DNA of 39,641 nucleotides, from contig JAGFNK010000477.1 in the NCBI GenBank assembly GCA_025769875.1, forward strand, positions 1 to 39,641, given 5' to 3'. Position numbers and translations under genes: made by a program. Under the pieces are notes generated by a model. It ran no database searches. It was not told where the DNA came from and saw only the letters and a program-made list of their open reading frames with translations. The first letter of the stretch is position 1; each line of letters begins with the position of its first letter. The DNA is from Russula earlei (Eukaryota; Basidiomycota; Agaricomycetes; Russulales; Russulaceae). Positions 19,435 through 28,979 of this stretch are shown here, one piece after another.

Positions 19435-19600
19435 AGGGACCACGCAGAACATGTTATTGAATAGTATTTTTTTCAAAAAAAGATTTTCCATTTCCTCTTC
19501 AAAAATCTCTTGCTCTGCATGCATGGATCCTGGGCCCTACAGTATGCCTTGGCAACATTCAGTGGACACAAGCGGACTGAGTCAGTTCCCAGTCACGGCT

Positions 19601-19784
19601 GCAATCACAATACGCAAATATGCAAATCACAAGTGAATAAAAACTCATATTAAAAAAAAACCTATTAGTTTATCATATATGCGATGTCACTTATATCACA
19701 CTGGTCACACCAGTCACTCCCGGAAAATCCCGAAATTCAAGTTCAAGTTTGAAGTTCAAGAATTCTTGGTTGGTATCATGGGCC
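19601..19784 (-). repeat. Right TIR of Harbinger element
   Basis: Partner of 16416-16612, ending TGGTATCATGGGCC. Confidence 0.88.
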
Positions 19785-19858
19785 TAATATTCAGTTCTTG
19801 ACATGTCAATTTTTGGGTGCTGACATGAGTGCAAAACTTTGAACTGCCATATCTCAAC

Positions 19859-20821
19859 TGTCATGAACCATTCTCTGGAGAGGGCCCTTGAAGGACCCTT
19901 CCTTATAGGAGGAAACCCAGCCTCTATGGTGTTACCCTGTTCACACGAGCAAAAGGGGTGAGTAGAGGTGTCCACAATATCATGCGCGCATTGTTGCGCG
20001 AGCGATTCTCGGCACAATTGACATACAGCAAGCCCCACTTAAAGGCAACCCTTCTAGCAACAAAAGACAGTATTAGGGCCTTCCTAAGGACCCTTTTGAA
20101 CAACCCTAGGAGCTCTACAATAGGCACTAACCTAGTATCAAAGGCCCTACAACGTGTTATTAGACCAACTCTAATAACTATAGAACGAACTATAAGGCAA
20201 TACTAAGGACCGTAATAGAAGTATTAGGGTCGACTCTAAGGACCCTAATAGAACTATATAAGGGCCTTATAAGATAACACTATTCCCTAACCAAACTACA
20301 AGTCCTCAAGTGACCGGCCCTAAACTAACTAACAGGAAATGAATCAGGTGCTCACACATGCACTAAAGCAGTGAACACGTGGACAATGGAAGCTCTTACT
20401 CATCAAGAGAAGCCTTCTTACTCAGCAGCTTACTGAGCATGACTGAGCATGCTCAGTAAGCGTCCTCCAACTTCTTACTCATCACTCTATTGTGCTTGAT
20501 AACAAGGTTATGACTTGTTCCCTATTTAGCAGTTCTCTTGTAGTATATAAGTGCTCAAATAAAGTAGCAGACAGTCCTCAGACTGTCCATTTGTTTACGG
20601 CACTCTCCATCCCTGGGATACTCCTTTAAGGACCATCCCCTTGTGACTATCCTGGCCTCTCCTCTGCATGACTGCTCGACTCTCACAGTAACAATACCTC
20701 TCTGGTATCTGTTACTACTCTGGACTCTACTTCTTGCCCACGCCGTCTTGGACATTTATCGACTCGTCTTTGAGCTTATCCCTCGCTCTTGAACTGGATA
20801 GTTCAACAGTGAGTCTTGACA
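19859..20821 (+). mobile_element. Solo LTR of a Ty3/gypsy family
   Basis: The block is 963 bp, from TGTCATGAACC to GTCTTGACA, flanked by the 5-bp duplication TCAAC (19854-19858 and 20822-20826). Removing it restores the repeat unit CAACTGTTTCTCAACAG seen in the right arm, an independent proof of insertion. It contains TATATAA (20544-20550), AATAAAG and CAGACTGTCCATTTGT, also present in the LTR of the chromovirus at 30.3 kb, so the two families are related. It is a relic of LTR-LTR recombination. Confidence 0.92.
20442..20457. promoter_or_regulatory. Perfect palindrome in the solo LTR
   Basis: ACTGAGCATGCTCAGT, a 16-bp perfect palindrome upstream of the LTR TATA box, with further TACTGAGCATG copies next to it. 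A dimeric-factor binding site in the U3 region is plausible. Confidence 0.4.
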
Positions 20822-21403
20822 TCAACTGTTTCTCAACAGATTTACTTGAAACTTCAACAGTGGGATCTCATGTCCTGTATCTAGGTGCAGCCCAAGAGTT
20901 GGGGCATAATTATCAGTTCTTGAAGTTTCAATTTTTGGGTGCAATCTGAGTGTGAAATTTCGAACTGCCATATCTCAACCATTTCTCAATAGATTGCCTT
21001 GAAACCTGGAAAGTAGAACCTTATATACCATATCTAGGTGCAACTAAAATATGGGAGCCTAATATTCAGTTCTTGAAGTTTCGAATTTTGGGTGCCGATC
21101 TGCATGCGAAATTTCGAAACAGCCATATCTCAACTATTTCTCAATGGATTGCCTTGAAACTTGGACATCAGAACCTCATGTACTGTATCTAGAGGCAGCC
21201 AAATAATTGGGTTTCATTTCACATTGTGGGGTGCCGACCCCAAGCATGATAAGATTACATTTGCTCTACAGCTAAACACATGACATGATACAACTATTTA
21301 CAACTGTAGCGCGCGAGAAGGGCACGCTTGAGGTGTTCATGGGAGGTAGCAATTGCGATTCGCGCGTGAATGTGCGAGGAGTGGCACGTAAGGAAGGTTG
21401 GGC

Positions 21404-22049
21404 TTAAGGCACGAGGATACGACGAAGCGGAAGTGGGAGCCTGTTGGGAGATGTGGATCTGGGAAGGTGCGGAAGCGGATGGGAGAGGGTGAGTAAGGCA
21501 GGATGGTCTTGTTCATATGCGCCAAGACGTCTGAACAAGGCCATCAGGAGCAGGTCCACCACGTGATTGGAGAGCGTGGGGGACATATATGCACATTCAT
21601 ATTTATTGGAGGGCCAGAGCTTGGTCAGCTTGTCCACTCAGGTTGCAGATGAAGAGTTGGGCCATCCGTCCATGACTCGGCGGAAGCAGCGGTGGCAGGG
21701 ATGTCAAAGGAGGAGGCAAGGGTGATCAAGATGCGAGATGTGAGATGCGAGAAGAACGCATCTGTGAGCGAAGTATGGCATCATTGAAATGAGTGGGGAA
21801 AGTGCCCACTGGCTTCGTGCTTGAGGCGAGGTCGTGTTCCAAAGTCGGGTCAATGAAGCTGAGGGACATCATGTTCAGTCGCATTGGTACCAGAGAGAGG
21901 ATATCGGACGACGACTTTGACGGTGTCTGGATAAACTGCCCCAACGCACGTAAAGATGATGTCGGTGGCGGAATTGATGAGTGGAGCAAAGACAAAGTCT
22001 GCAGCGAACAAGACCAGGAGGTATTGATAGACAAGGTGATGATTGACAT
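21404..22049 (-). pseudogene. Unidentified coding fragment inside the inverted-repeat structure
   Basis: Several minus-strand frames read like protein rather than noise and follow one another: SLRALGQFIQTPSKSSSDILSL (21900-22000), FIDPTLEHDLASSTKPVGTFPTH (about 21790-21860), SRILITLASSFDIPA (about 21690-21740) and DKLTKLWPSNKYECAYMSPT (about 21570-21637). They sit in different frames separated by stops, suggesting decayed exons of a host gene caught between the arms. I do not recognise the protein. Confidence 0.4.
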
Positions 22050-22299
22050 GTGCAGGAAGAGAGAACAACAGTTCCCATAGCACGTCTTTGTTTTGTTTAT
22101 CTGTGGGGGCAGTCAGGACAGAGTGAGGCAATAGACAAAGACAAAGGCGAGGAGCAAGGCTTGCCTCATTTCGAGCCGCAGGTGTGGTCAACTCGCCTTC
22201 CTTGGCATCCATCGGAGGGGGAGGTGGTGATGGTTTGGAAAGTTGAGGTGCAAGAGAAACTGGTCAGGTGTAAGCGAAATAGAGACTTGGAAGCAAGTA

Positions 22300-23560
22300 T
22301 CTACACCCACGGAATGGGGCCTAAAGCGTGTTCATGGGTCAGAAAGCAGCCGAGAGAGAAAAAAAAAAGGACCGACCACACAAAGAAAAAGATATGAAAA
22401 TAGAGGAGGACGGTCAGAGACTGCGGAGAGGGGAGACAGGGGAAGGGAAGAAACTTGGGGCAGCGATCGCCACTCAGTACTCGCCATGCTGTGTCATGTG
22501 AGAACAGGTACTTCATTGCAGAAAATGCCAGCTCAATTGGGTTATAATCAGGGGAATAGGGCGGCAGAAATTCGACACGCATGCCCCTAAATACGAACAG
22601 GAGTGTCAACGCTTGTCAATAGATGTGAATAGAATTTACCAAGATTCAATAAGCTCTATAATGGCAGGGTCCTTGTGAATTCGACAATTGTCCATAACAA
22701 TGACTGAATTGGGGGCCGGAAATGGCTGCATATGATCCAAGAGGCGATTGATGAATGTGCAGAAAAGCTCAGTGTCGAAAGAGCCTTCAACGATGTCACA
22801 GTGTATAATACCATCGTTGAGAGATAAGGCAGGAAGGACAGAATATCTGGGACATGAAAATCATGAGTTACATGGCATTATGGATGGCATGTCACTCACC
22901 TGTTGTCCTCGACAGAAAAATGCCTTGCGCGTGGCTTTCCTGCCACGAATAGCCCAAGCTCGTCCATGGTATGTTGTTCAGCAATCAACAGAACTCTCAT
23001 CCACAAAGATAATCTGATTTGGATGATAGGTTCTGATACATGCAGCAAATGCAGCTCGCTTTTCTTCACAACGCTCAAGTGCAGTGCGTGAGAGCTATCC
23101 ATCGTGTATCAGAAGCTTGAAATGTACATAAGAAAAAGTGCATACCTTCTTCAAGCTATAGCCAGCCTTGACAAGTGTCCTCCATATCGTTGACAGTGAT
23201 ACCAACACCCCACATGTCTGTAACAGTTCCAAACGCAACTCATCGAGATAGGTATCTGGCACACTATTCAGAGTTCTGAGCAGGTGCTGTATGGGTCCAA
23301 TTTCAATAAAAGTGCCTGCTAGTACAGATTTTGTGCCACATACCTCGACATCATAGTCACAAAGTGACTGATGGAGTTGAGGTTTTGAGTGGTGGGGAAG
23401 TTCGACCCCACCAGTGCGCTTGAAGTTGGCGATGATTCCCTTTCACTTTTCGCACACTTACATCTGTATACATGGAGATATCCTCCGCCTGACATGTTTG
23501 TACTGAGACGAATGATGATCCATTGCACTTCTTCTGAGATTGCTTTGCCTTGAGCCATGG
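22300..23560 (-). pseudogene. Tc1/mariner DDE transposase, degenerate
   Basis: On the minus strand, from about 23558: KAISEEVQWIIIRLSTNMS with a following frameshifted ISMYTDVSVRKVKG (helix-turn-helix region), then NQIIFVDESSVD (first Asp, about 23000-23030), DGIIHCDIVEGSFDTELF, NSVIVMDNCRIHK (second Asp, about 22690) and, after a 53-bp intron (22587-22639), FLPPYSPDYNPIE (catalytic Glu, about 22570). This is the DDE_3 layout of Tc1-like proteins of basidiomycetes. Frameshifts in the N-terminal third and in the region 23060-23320 disable it. It may have been the transposase of the surrounding inverted-repeat structure or a separate insertion. Confidence 0.82.
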
Positions 23561-23602
23561 CAGTGATGGGTGTGTTGAAAGTTTTCCCTCTTTGGGTATG
23601 CT

Positions 23603-24250
23603 GTGACCAAAATGGACATCTCTATCTCCGACCTTTCGTGCTGTCTCACTCAGCCTTGTCCATTGTCCATCCATCATCAACCCTGCATCTGTCGCACCTG
23701 CCGTATCCTTATTGTCAGCCGTCTTAGCTTCGTCAGCCGCTCCATTCTTTGCCTTGCCAAGTCGTCGCCATCACGTCCCCAGTTCTGCCCACTGCCGCCT
23801 GCCTCTTGTCCATCGGCACCTGCTTCGTCCGCTGAGTCTTCATATTGCCTGCCGCCATCATTTCAGCATCGCCGGCTGTCTACGTCACCAACACTATCCC
23901 TGTCTCTAGTTGTTTCAATTCTGTCAGCCATTCTGTTGGCCACATGTGCTGCCTTGCCGGCCTTATCTGCCCCAGTTGTCTCAATCCCAGTCGCCGCAGT
24001 CTCAGTCTCCTCCTCGTCTCCTCTAGCCGCCGTTACTTCAGTTCAACCAGCCCCTACAAAGTCAGCTTCTTCCACAGCTTCAGTCTCACTCGCAGCCATT
24101 ACCTCCGCTGCCACCATTTTGGTCTCAACCCTGTCCGTCGTTTTAGTCTCATGCAACACACGTTGTCCAAGAAGGCCCCAGACCTGAGCTCAGTCACTCG
24201 CCACCTCAGGAGGAGCACAAACCGCCTCCACACCGCCAGTGCCTGAGATG
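23603..24250 (+). repeat. Ala/Ser/Val/Thr-rich low-complexity repeat, copy a
   Basis: The frame at 23603-24187 is low-complexity (long stretches of Ala, Ser, Val, Thr, Leu) and lacks recognisable domains. The end, about 24170-24300 (CCACCTCAGGAGGAGCAC, CACGCCACCCCTCATGTCGC), is matched on the opposite strand at about 28240-28400 (CACCGCCTCCCACATCGCC), so it is one copy of a dispersed family. Whether it ever coded for a protein is uncertain. Confidence 0.45.
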
Positions 24251-24302
24251 CTGCTGACACAAGTAATACGCCCCACGCCACCCCTCATGTCGCCTCATCC
24301 CC

Positions 24303-24946
24303 TGTGGGTTTGAATGTGTCATACAACTGTGTTGACCGTTAGGCATTCAAACATCCCAACAAGGTCCATACCGCCATAGATTATGATTGATCAGAGCCAT
24401 TTCTGGGTATCTCCGTGTTAGATGGCTCATCTATCCCAGACCACTATCATTTACGAAGCCAATGAGCCCAACAAAGGTCGAGAGGTCCCTATGCTGAATT
24501 GCCACATGACGTTTCTAGTGTTGCCAATGTACTGAAATCTCTTGGCATCAAGAAAGGCGATTCTGTCTCTATCTACCTTCCTCTGGCATGGCAAGCGGTC
24601 ACTGCCCTCCTTGTGTGTGCGCTGCATTGGTGCCATAAGGATGACGCGGCTCTGGCAGTCGTTGATACAGTCACGATTCGCCCCTGCAGAGAAGCCAGAA
24701 AACACGACAGAGTGGACGGCCGAACAAGGGCATCACGGTGGGAAGACTATTGCAACCAAAGCAGTCGATTTGGCACTGAAGGGCTGCCCGCACTGTTGAG
24801 CACGTCCTTGTTCTTAGGCACACAGGGAACGAAGTTCCGTGGACGCAGGGCCGTGACAAGTGGTGGCACGAGGAGCTGATGCGAGTCCTCAATCACTGCA
24901 TGCCAGAGATCTTGTCAGCGAAGATCCACTCTTTATTCTTTATGTG
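24303..24946 (+). pseudogene. Acetyl-CoA synthetase gene fragment with internal inversion
   Basis: GLNVSYNCVDR then an in-frame TAG, AFKHPNK, a 76-bp intron (24364-24439), [39 protein letters not shown]: this is the N-terminal part of fungal acetyl-CoA synthetase, which makes acetyl-CoA from acetate. The next expected block ([18 protein letters not shown]) is on the minus strand at about 24634-24706, after which plus-strand order resumes with [10 protein letters not shown] and, in shifted frames, [15 protein letters not shown] and EDPLFILY. It stops there; the catalytic C-terminal half is absent. It lies between the inverted arms. Confidence 0.85.
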
Positions 24947-25607
24947 AGATGCCTGCTTGCACATGCCTGTCAGCAAGCATCTGAACTCGCTGCAGAGGAG
25001 GGAACCCATGACGTGCAAGTTCCATGTCTTGCTTGAGACCACACACATACGATAGTATGATGCACTATGTGGGAGAACAAAATAAAAGGTAGACAGGAAT
25101 GATGAAGGTATGTCTCCCTGAATCCCATCCTTCCTCCAGACCCCTCTGCTCCTTCACACGCGTCCGGCCGCCGACAGGTCGAGACTTGTATGCCGCCACT
25201 TGTGGTCCCGTCGTCCCTCGATAGAGAATGTGACAGACAGCTGGCTGTGGTCGGACCAGAAGGGAATAATGATTTCCACCTTCAGAGTCATATAATTGAA
25301 TGCCCAGGTGAAAGGGGCAAGCTTTCATATCCAAGGGTCAACAACAATGTCCTGATATCAGGTATGTATGATGCACCACATATGACAGAGCTGTCCTGAT
25401 CCCTCTAATGATAAATGAGCACATTTTTCTGCGGGTCGGGTAGGCGACGAAGGTAGTGCGCGTGCGAATGCCACGTCATGCACAACAAACACCGAAAGGT
25501 GCCTGAGCATCACACTGTCGCTCACTGTGTCACTCCAGCCTACCAAGCCATCCCTCCATCGTTCGCCATTGTTTGCCGCTGCCGTACGCGAGGGCTTGCA
25601 GCCCACT
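24947..25607. other. Unassigned segment between ACS fragment and right arm
   Basis: No recognised gene. Minus-strand frames around 25065-25334 and 25358-25681 are open for about 90-107 codons but resemble nothing I know. Confidence 0.4.
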
Positions 25608-26330
25608 ATTCGCCCATTCACGTGCGATCGCAATCGCTGCCTCGATGCATGCCTCGCTACAGTTGTAAATAGTTGTATCATGTCATGTTTTCAGCTGTAG
25701 AGCAAATGTAATCTTATCATGCTTGGGGTCGGCACCCCACAATGTGAAATGAAACCCAATTATTTGGCTGCCTCTAGATACAGTACATGAGGTTCTGATG
25801 TCCAAGTTTCAAGGCAATCCATTGAGAAATAGTTGAGATATGGCTGTTCGAAATTTCGCACACAGATCGGCACCCAAAATTCGAAACTTCAAGAACTGAA
25901 TATTAGGCTCCCATATTTTAGTTGCACCTAGATACAGTATATAAGGTTCTACTTTCCAGGTTTCAAGGCAATCTATTGAGAAATGGTATGGCAGTTTGAA
26001 ATTTCACACTCAGATTGCACCCAAAAATTGAAACTTCAAGAACTGATAATTATGCCCCAACTCTTGGGCTGCACCTAGATACAGGACATGAGATCCCACT
26101 GTTGAAGTTTCAAGTAAATCTGTTGAGAAACAGTTGAGATATGGCAGTTCAAAGTTTTGCACTCATGTCAGCACCCGAAAATTGACATCTCAAGAACTGA
26201 ATATTAGACTCCCATATTTTCGCTGCACCTAGATATAGTATATAAGGTTCTACTGGCAAAATTTCAAGGCAATCTGTTGAGAAACTGTTGAGATATAGCA
26301 GTTTTAATTTCACACTTGAAATGACAAATG
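25608..26330 (-). repeat. Right inverted arm with tandem units of about 150 bp
   Basis: Partner of 19786-21380. From 25737 outward it shows nearly four consecutive diverged units, each with a CTGCACCTAGATACAG word, TTTCAAGGCAATC, GTTGAGATATGG and TTCAAGAACTGA. Long TIRs built of internal repeats recall foldback-type elements. The outer end at about 26330 has no obvious duplication that I can pair with the left side. Confidence 0.82.
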
Positions 26331-27070
26331 GCAAGTGCAAGGTCACATGAAAACGACAGTAAGTTTATCCAAGTCTGCTAAGGCTAAATTGATTGGGCAA
26401 ATTAAGTGTATATAATCCCACTGGTGATTCAGGGTGACTCATGTTGCATCATAACTTGGGAACTGATGTTTAAATCGGGCCCACCCAGATGCAAATGCGC
26501 ATCGTGGCCTCAACACCTGGAATGACACCTGATTCATTCATATACATATTTGATTTGCCTGTCGGTTACAGATACCCTTTTAGCCATTTAAGACTGGCTA
26601 AATATATAGCAGTCTTTACCTTGTTTGGAAGTTCATGGCCAGTAGGGCCTTTATATACATGACCTTTAGCTTGTTTTTAGGAACCTTAGTGTTTGTGCCC
26701 CCACACACAGACACTGAGGTGAGCACACTCACTTGTTTCCTCACAGTACATAGCTTTACCCACATAATGTAGTACCTCTGAAGAGGTAATACATTAGCAG
26801 TAGTGTCATGCCCCCCACACATGAGCACCTGAGTCCTCTGAATAGTATTCTGGCCATGCGCACGTTGTGCACCCTTGGGGGAAATTGCTGCACTGGCAAC
26901 AACAAAATAACCCTTTAATTCTAACAACTGAGCTGCCCTCTCTTAAGCATTCAACTGATTTCTAATTGTTTGGGTTGACATATTTACAATAATGCAATGC
27001 ATGAGGAGAGGGCAACAATCAATCAATTTTTTCAATTTGTAATCTGAGCTAAGTCATTCAGTGGTCAATA
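26331..27070. other. Non-coding spacer
   Basis: No supported gene. A 103-codon minus frame at 26616-26927 has no recognisable features. Confidence 0.4.
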
Positions 27071-27071
27071 T

Positions 27072-27525
27072 CTGTACGCAAACAGCATCACTTCTCAGAG
27101 TCCAAATGTCTCGAAAGCTAATGAACACCATGCCAATAAAGTCGGGTGAATTTATGTACAATGGCAATCAATAGGTGGGACTAGGAAATAGGTGCCATCT
27201 GGTCCCAATGAATCTGATGATGGTGTAGTAGGCGTAGGTCACTGTAAACGCAGCTTGCAAATGGTGTGCAGTGAGGGTCTATGTGAGGCGAGGACGATGA
27301 GAGGGATAGTGTTATAACTATCGTCACGTGATATGTATGGCTTGTCTGTGCTGACCGCGTAATATGGCATTGTACCCGATCCTCGAGCCTCTGAGTCAGC
27401 AACTGTGGTGATGTATCACCGTGGAATACTTGCCCTCTGGACAGCGGTGTGTTTGCAGGCATGACCCTCAGGCCAAAAATACTCAAGAACCACTCATGGA
27501 CTGAATTTCTTGCTAGAATGACTTA
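27072..27525. mobile_element. Internally deleted derivative of the pogo element
   Basis: The left end CTGTACGC matches the pogo TIR start. Following blocks match the complete element in order: GTCCAAATGTC (left subterminal), ATGGTGTAGTAG, GTGCAGTGAGGGTC, then a jump over the transposase body to ATGGCATTG..CCCGATCCTCG, CTCTGAGTCAG, GACAGCGGTGTG and AACCACTCATGGACTG. Many single-base deletions have accumulated, and the right TIR is lost. It is an old MITE-like relative. Confidence 0.78.
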
Positions 27526-27529
27526 GCCG

Positions 27530-28010
27530 TTTCAGCGCACTTGCGGAGCATTCCACCCAAATCGGCGCAGAAACCCCCTCAAACATGCGGGATGAATATC
27601 TCCCTCAAAACAGCTTCAATTCATATGAAATTTATTGTCCCTGAATCGCCTGAATGAGGGCTAGGCAGCCCCATTGTTTTCATGAGATTTGAGTGAGAAT
27701 TGGTGGAGCTGGTCTCAAGCCACCTCCACATGTGTATTAGATGAATTACAACTCAAAATCATGGTCTATATCCATTATTTTTCCCTCATGTTGTACCCAT
27801 GGGCTGTCTTGAGGCAGCCCCATAGTGTTTTTGACTAAAGTGTTGTGGTGTGCAACATTATTTCCAGTGCGATTGGAGTCGCAGCCAGCCACTCATCACC
27901 CCTCTCACCTCTCGATTCTGACCATCCTTCTTGTTTTTCACAGACAGAGAGGAGTGGGTTGCAAAGAGGGGTCCTATTCTGAACTCTTTCCACTACAGAG
28001 TAGCTAGGGT
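27530..28010. other. Non-coding spacer with shared 60-bp motif at its end
   Basis: No gene. GGCAGCCCCAT occurs twice (about 27667 and 27814). At 27983-28030 the phrase CACTACAGAGTAGCTAGGG followed by TTTTTATATA is also found at 14728-14757. Confidence 0.5.
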
Positions 28011-28014
28011 GTTT

Positions 28015-28970
28015 TTATATACAGGAGTTGTCTCCATTGCAGGTGGTGGCAGCAGGCGTGGATGACGAGCAAAGGTGTAGGCGGTGAGCGTGAGTTCGTA
28101 GATAGAGACATAGGTGGCGAGGACTTGAGAAAGAGGATGCATGGGGTGGCTTGTGTGGGGGTGGGATCTGTCGTCTTTCAGTGGCAGTGGCGGGGTCGTC
28201 TCCACTGCAGGTGTCGGCAGCAGACATGGGCGAGAGCGCGCGAACGGATGGGGAGGCGATGTGGGAGGCGGTGTGCGGTGTGCTGTTGGCGTTGGCGACT
28301 GCTTCTCCTGCAGCAGGCTTCTGCTCCTGTTGTGGCGTGTCATGGCTAAGTTCATGGCCGAGGCCTTCTTGGTCTTCTGGGGTGGTGCTGGTGGCGAGGG
28401 GTTGCAACGGTGCGGCGGTGCTGGTGTCGCGCGAAACTACTAAAGCAGCGGCTGTGACTGAGAAGACTGAGGCTGAGACTGAGAAGGTGGCAGCGGACTG
28501 AGCTGGTGCAACAGTGGAGGCGGACGGGGCGGAGGCGACAACTGAGGGCAACACAGGGGCGACGGCGGCTGTGGCTGACAAGGGCATGGCGGCGGTGGCT
28601 TGTGAGATGGTGGTGGAGGCGGCGGCATGTGGCACTAAGACGTTGGTGGCTGAGGCTGAGGCTACGGCGGCGGCTGACGAGACTAAGGTGGCTGGCAAGG
28701 CTAAGAGCGCGGTGGTGGCGGTTGACTGATCTGAAGCTGGGGTGACGGAGATGGCTGGCAAAACTAGGGGCGCGGTGGCGGCAGCTGAGACTGAGAAGGC
28801 TGAGGCTGAGGGCAGGGTGGAGACGGTGGCGGCTGGCGATGCTGGTGCTATGACGGACTGGGCTGAACTGACGAGTACGGGCGAGGCTAGGACGGAGACT
28901 GATGCGAAGTCGGCGGCTGGCACGACTGAGGCTACTGTGGCAACGGACGAGGCGACGGACTGAGACAGTG
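28015..28970 (-). repeat. Ala/Ser/Thr/Val-rich low-complexity repeat, copy b
   Basis: The minus-strand frame 28923-28015 stays open for 302 codons and is almost entirely Ala, Ser, Val, Thr and Pro. No ATG starts it (the frame begins with GTG and is open further upstream). The region is repetitive on DNA level (GCTGAGACTGAG and GGCTGAGG words on the plus strand), so open frames arise easily. The end at about 28240-28400 resembles 24170-24300. No domain is visible. I treat it as a dispersed repeat rather than a gene. Confidence 0.45.
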
Positions 28971-28979
28971 TGTAAAGAG

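Larger units (their letters stand above)
16416..19784 (+). mobile_element. PIF/Harbinger transposon with two genes
   Basis: The element is 3369 bp, bounded by long inverted repeats (16416-16612 and 19601-19784) beginning GGCCCATGATACCAACC, nearly identical except for the copy number of an ATTTGCAT word and a few substitutions. TTA precedes the left end and TAA follows the right end, close to the 3-bp TWA duplication of this superfamily. It carries the two genes typical of PIF/Harbinger, a Myb/SANT-like protein and a DDE transposase, on the same strand. The transposase is broken, so the element is not autonomous now. Its right border cuts into the left arm of the inverted-repeat structure at 19.8-21.4 kb. 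Confidence 0.88.
19786..21380 (+). repeat. Left inverted arm of the large repeat structure (interrupted)
   Basis: This arm matches the reverse complement of 25608-26250. It is made of units of about 150 bp containing CATATCTCAAC, TTGAAACTTGG, TGTATCTAGGTGCAGCC and TTCAGTTCTTGAAGTTTC. The outermost unit is cut by the Harbinger element at 19785, and the arm is split by a solo LTR at 19859-20821. Towards the centre, the unique part GGGGTGCCGACCCCAAGCAT and the CTACAGCT..ATGACATGATACAACT stretch also match the other arm. Confidence 0.85.
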
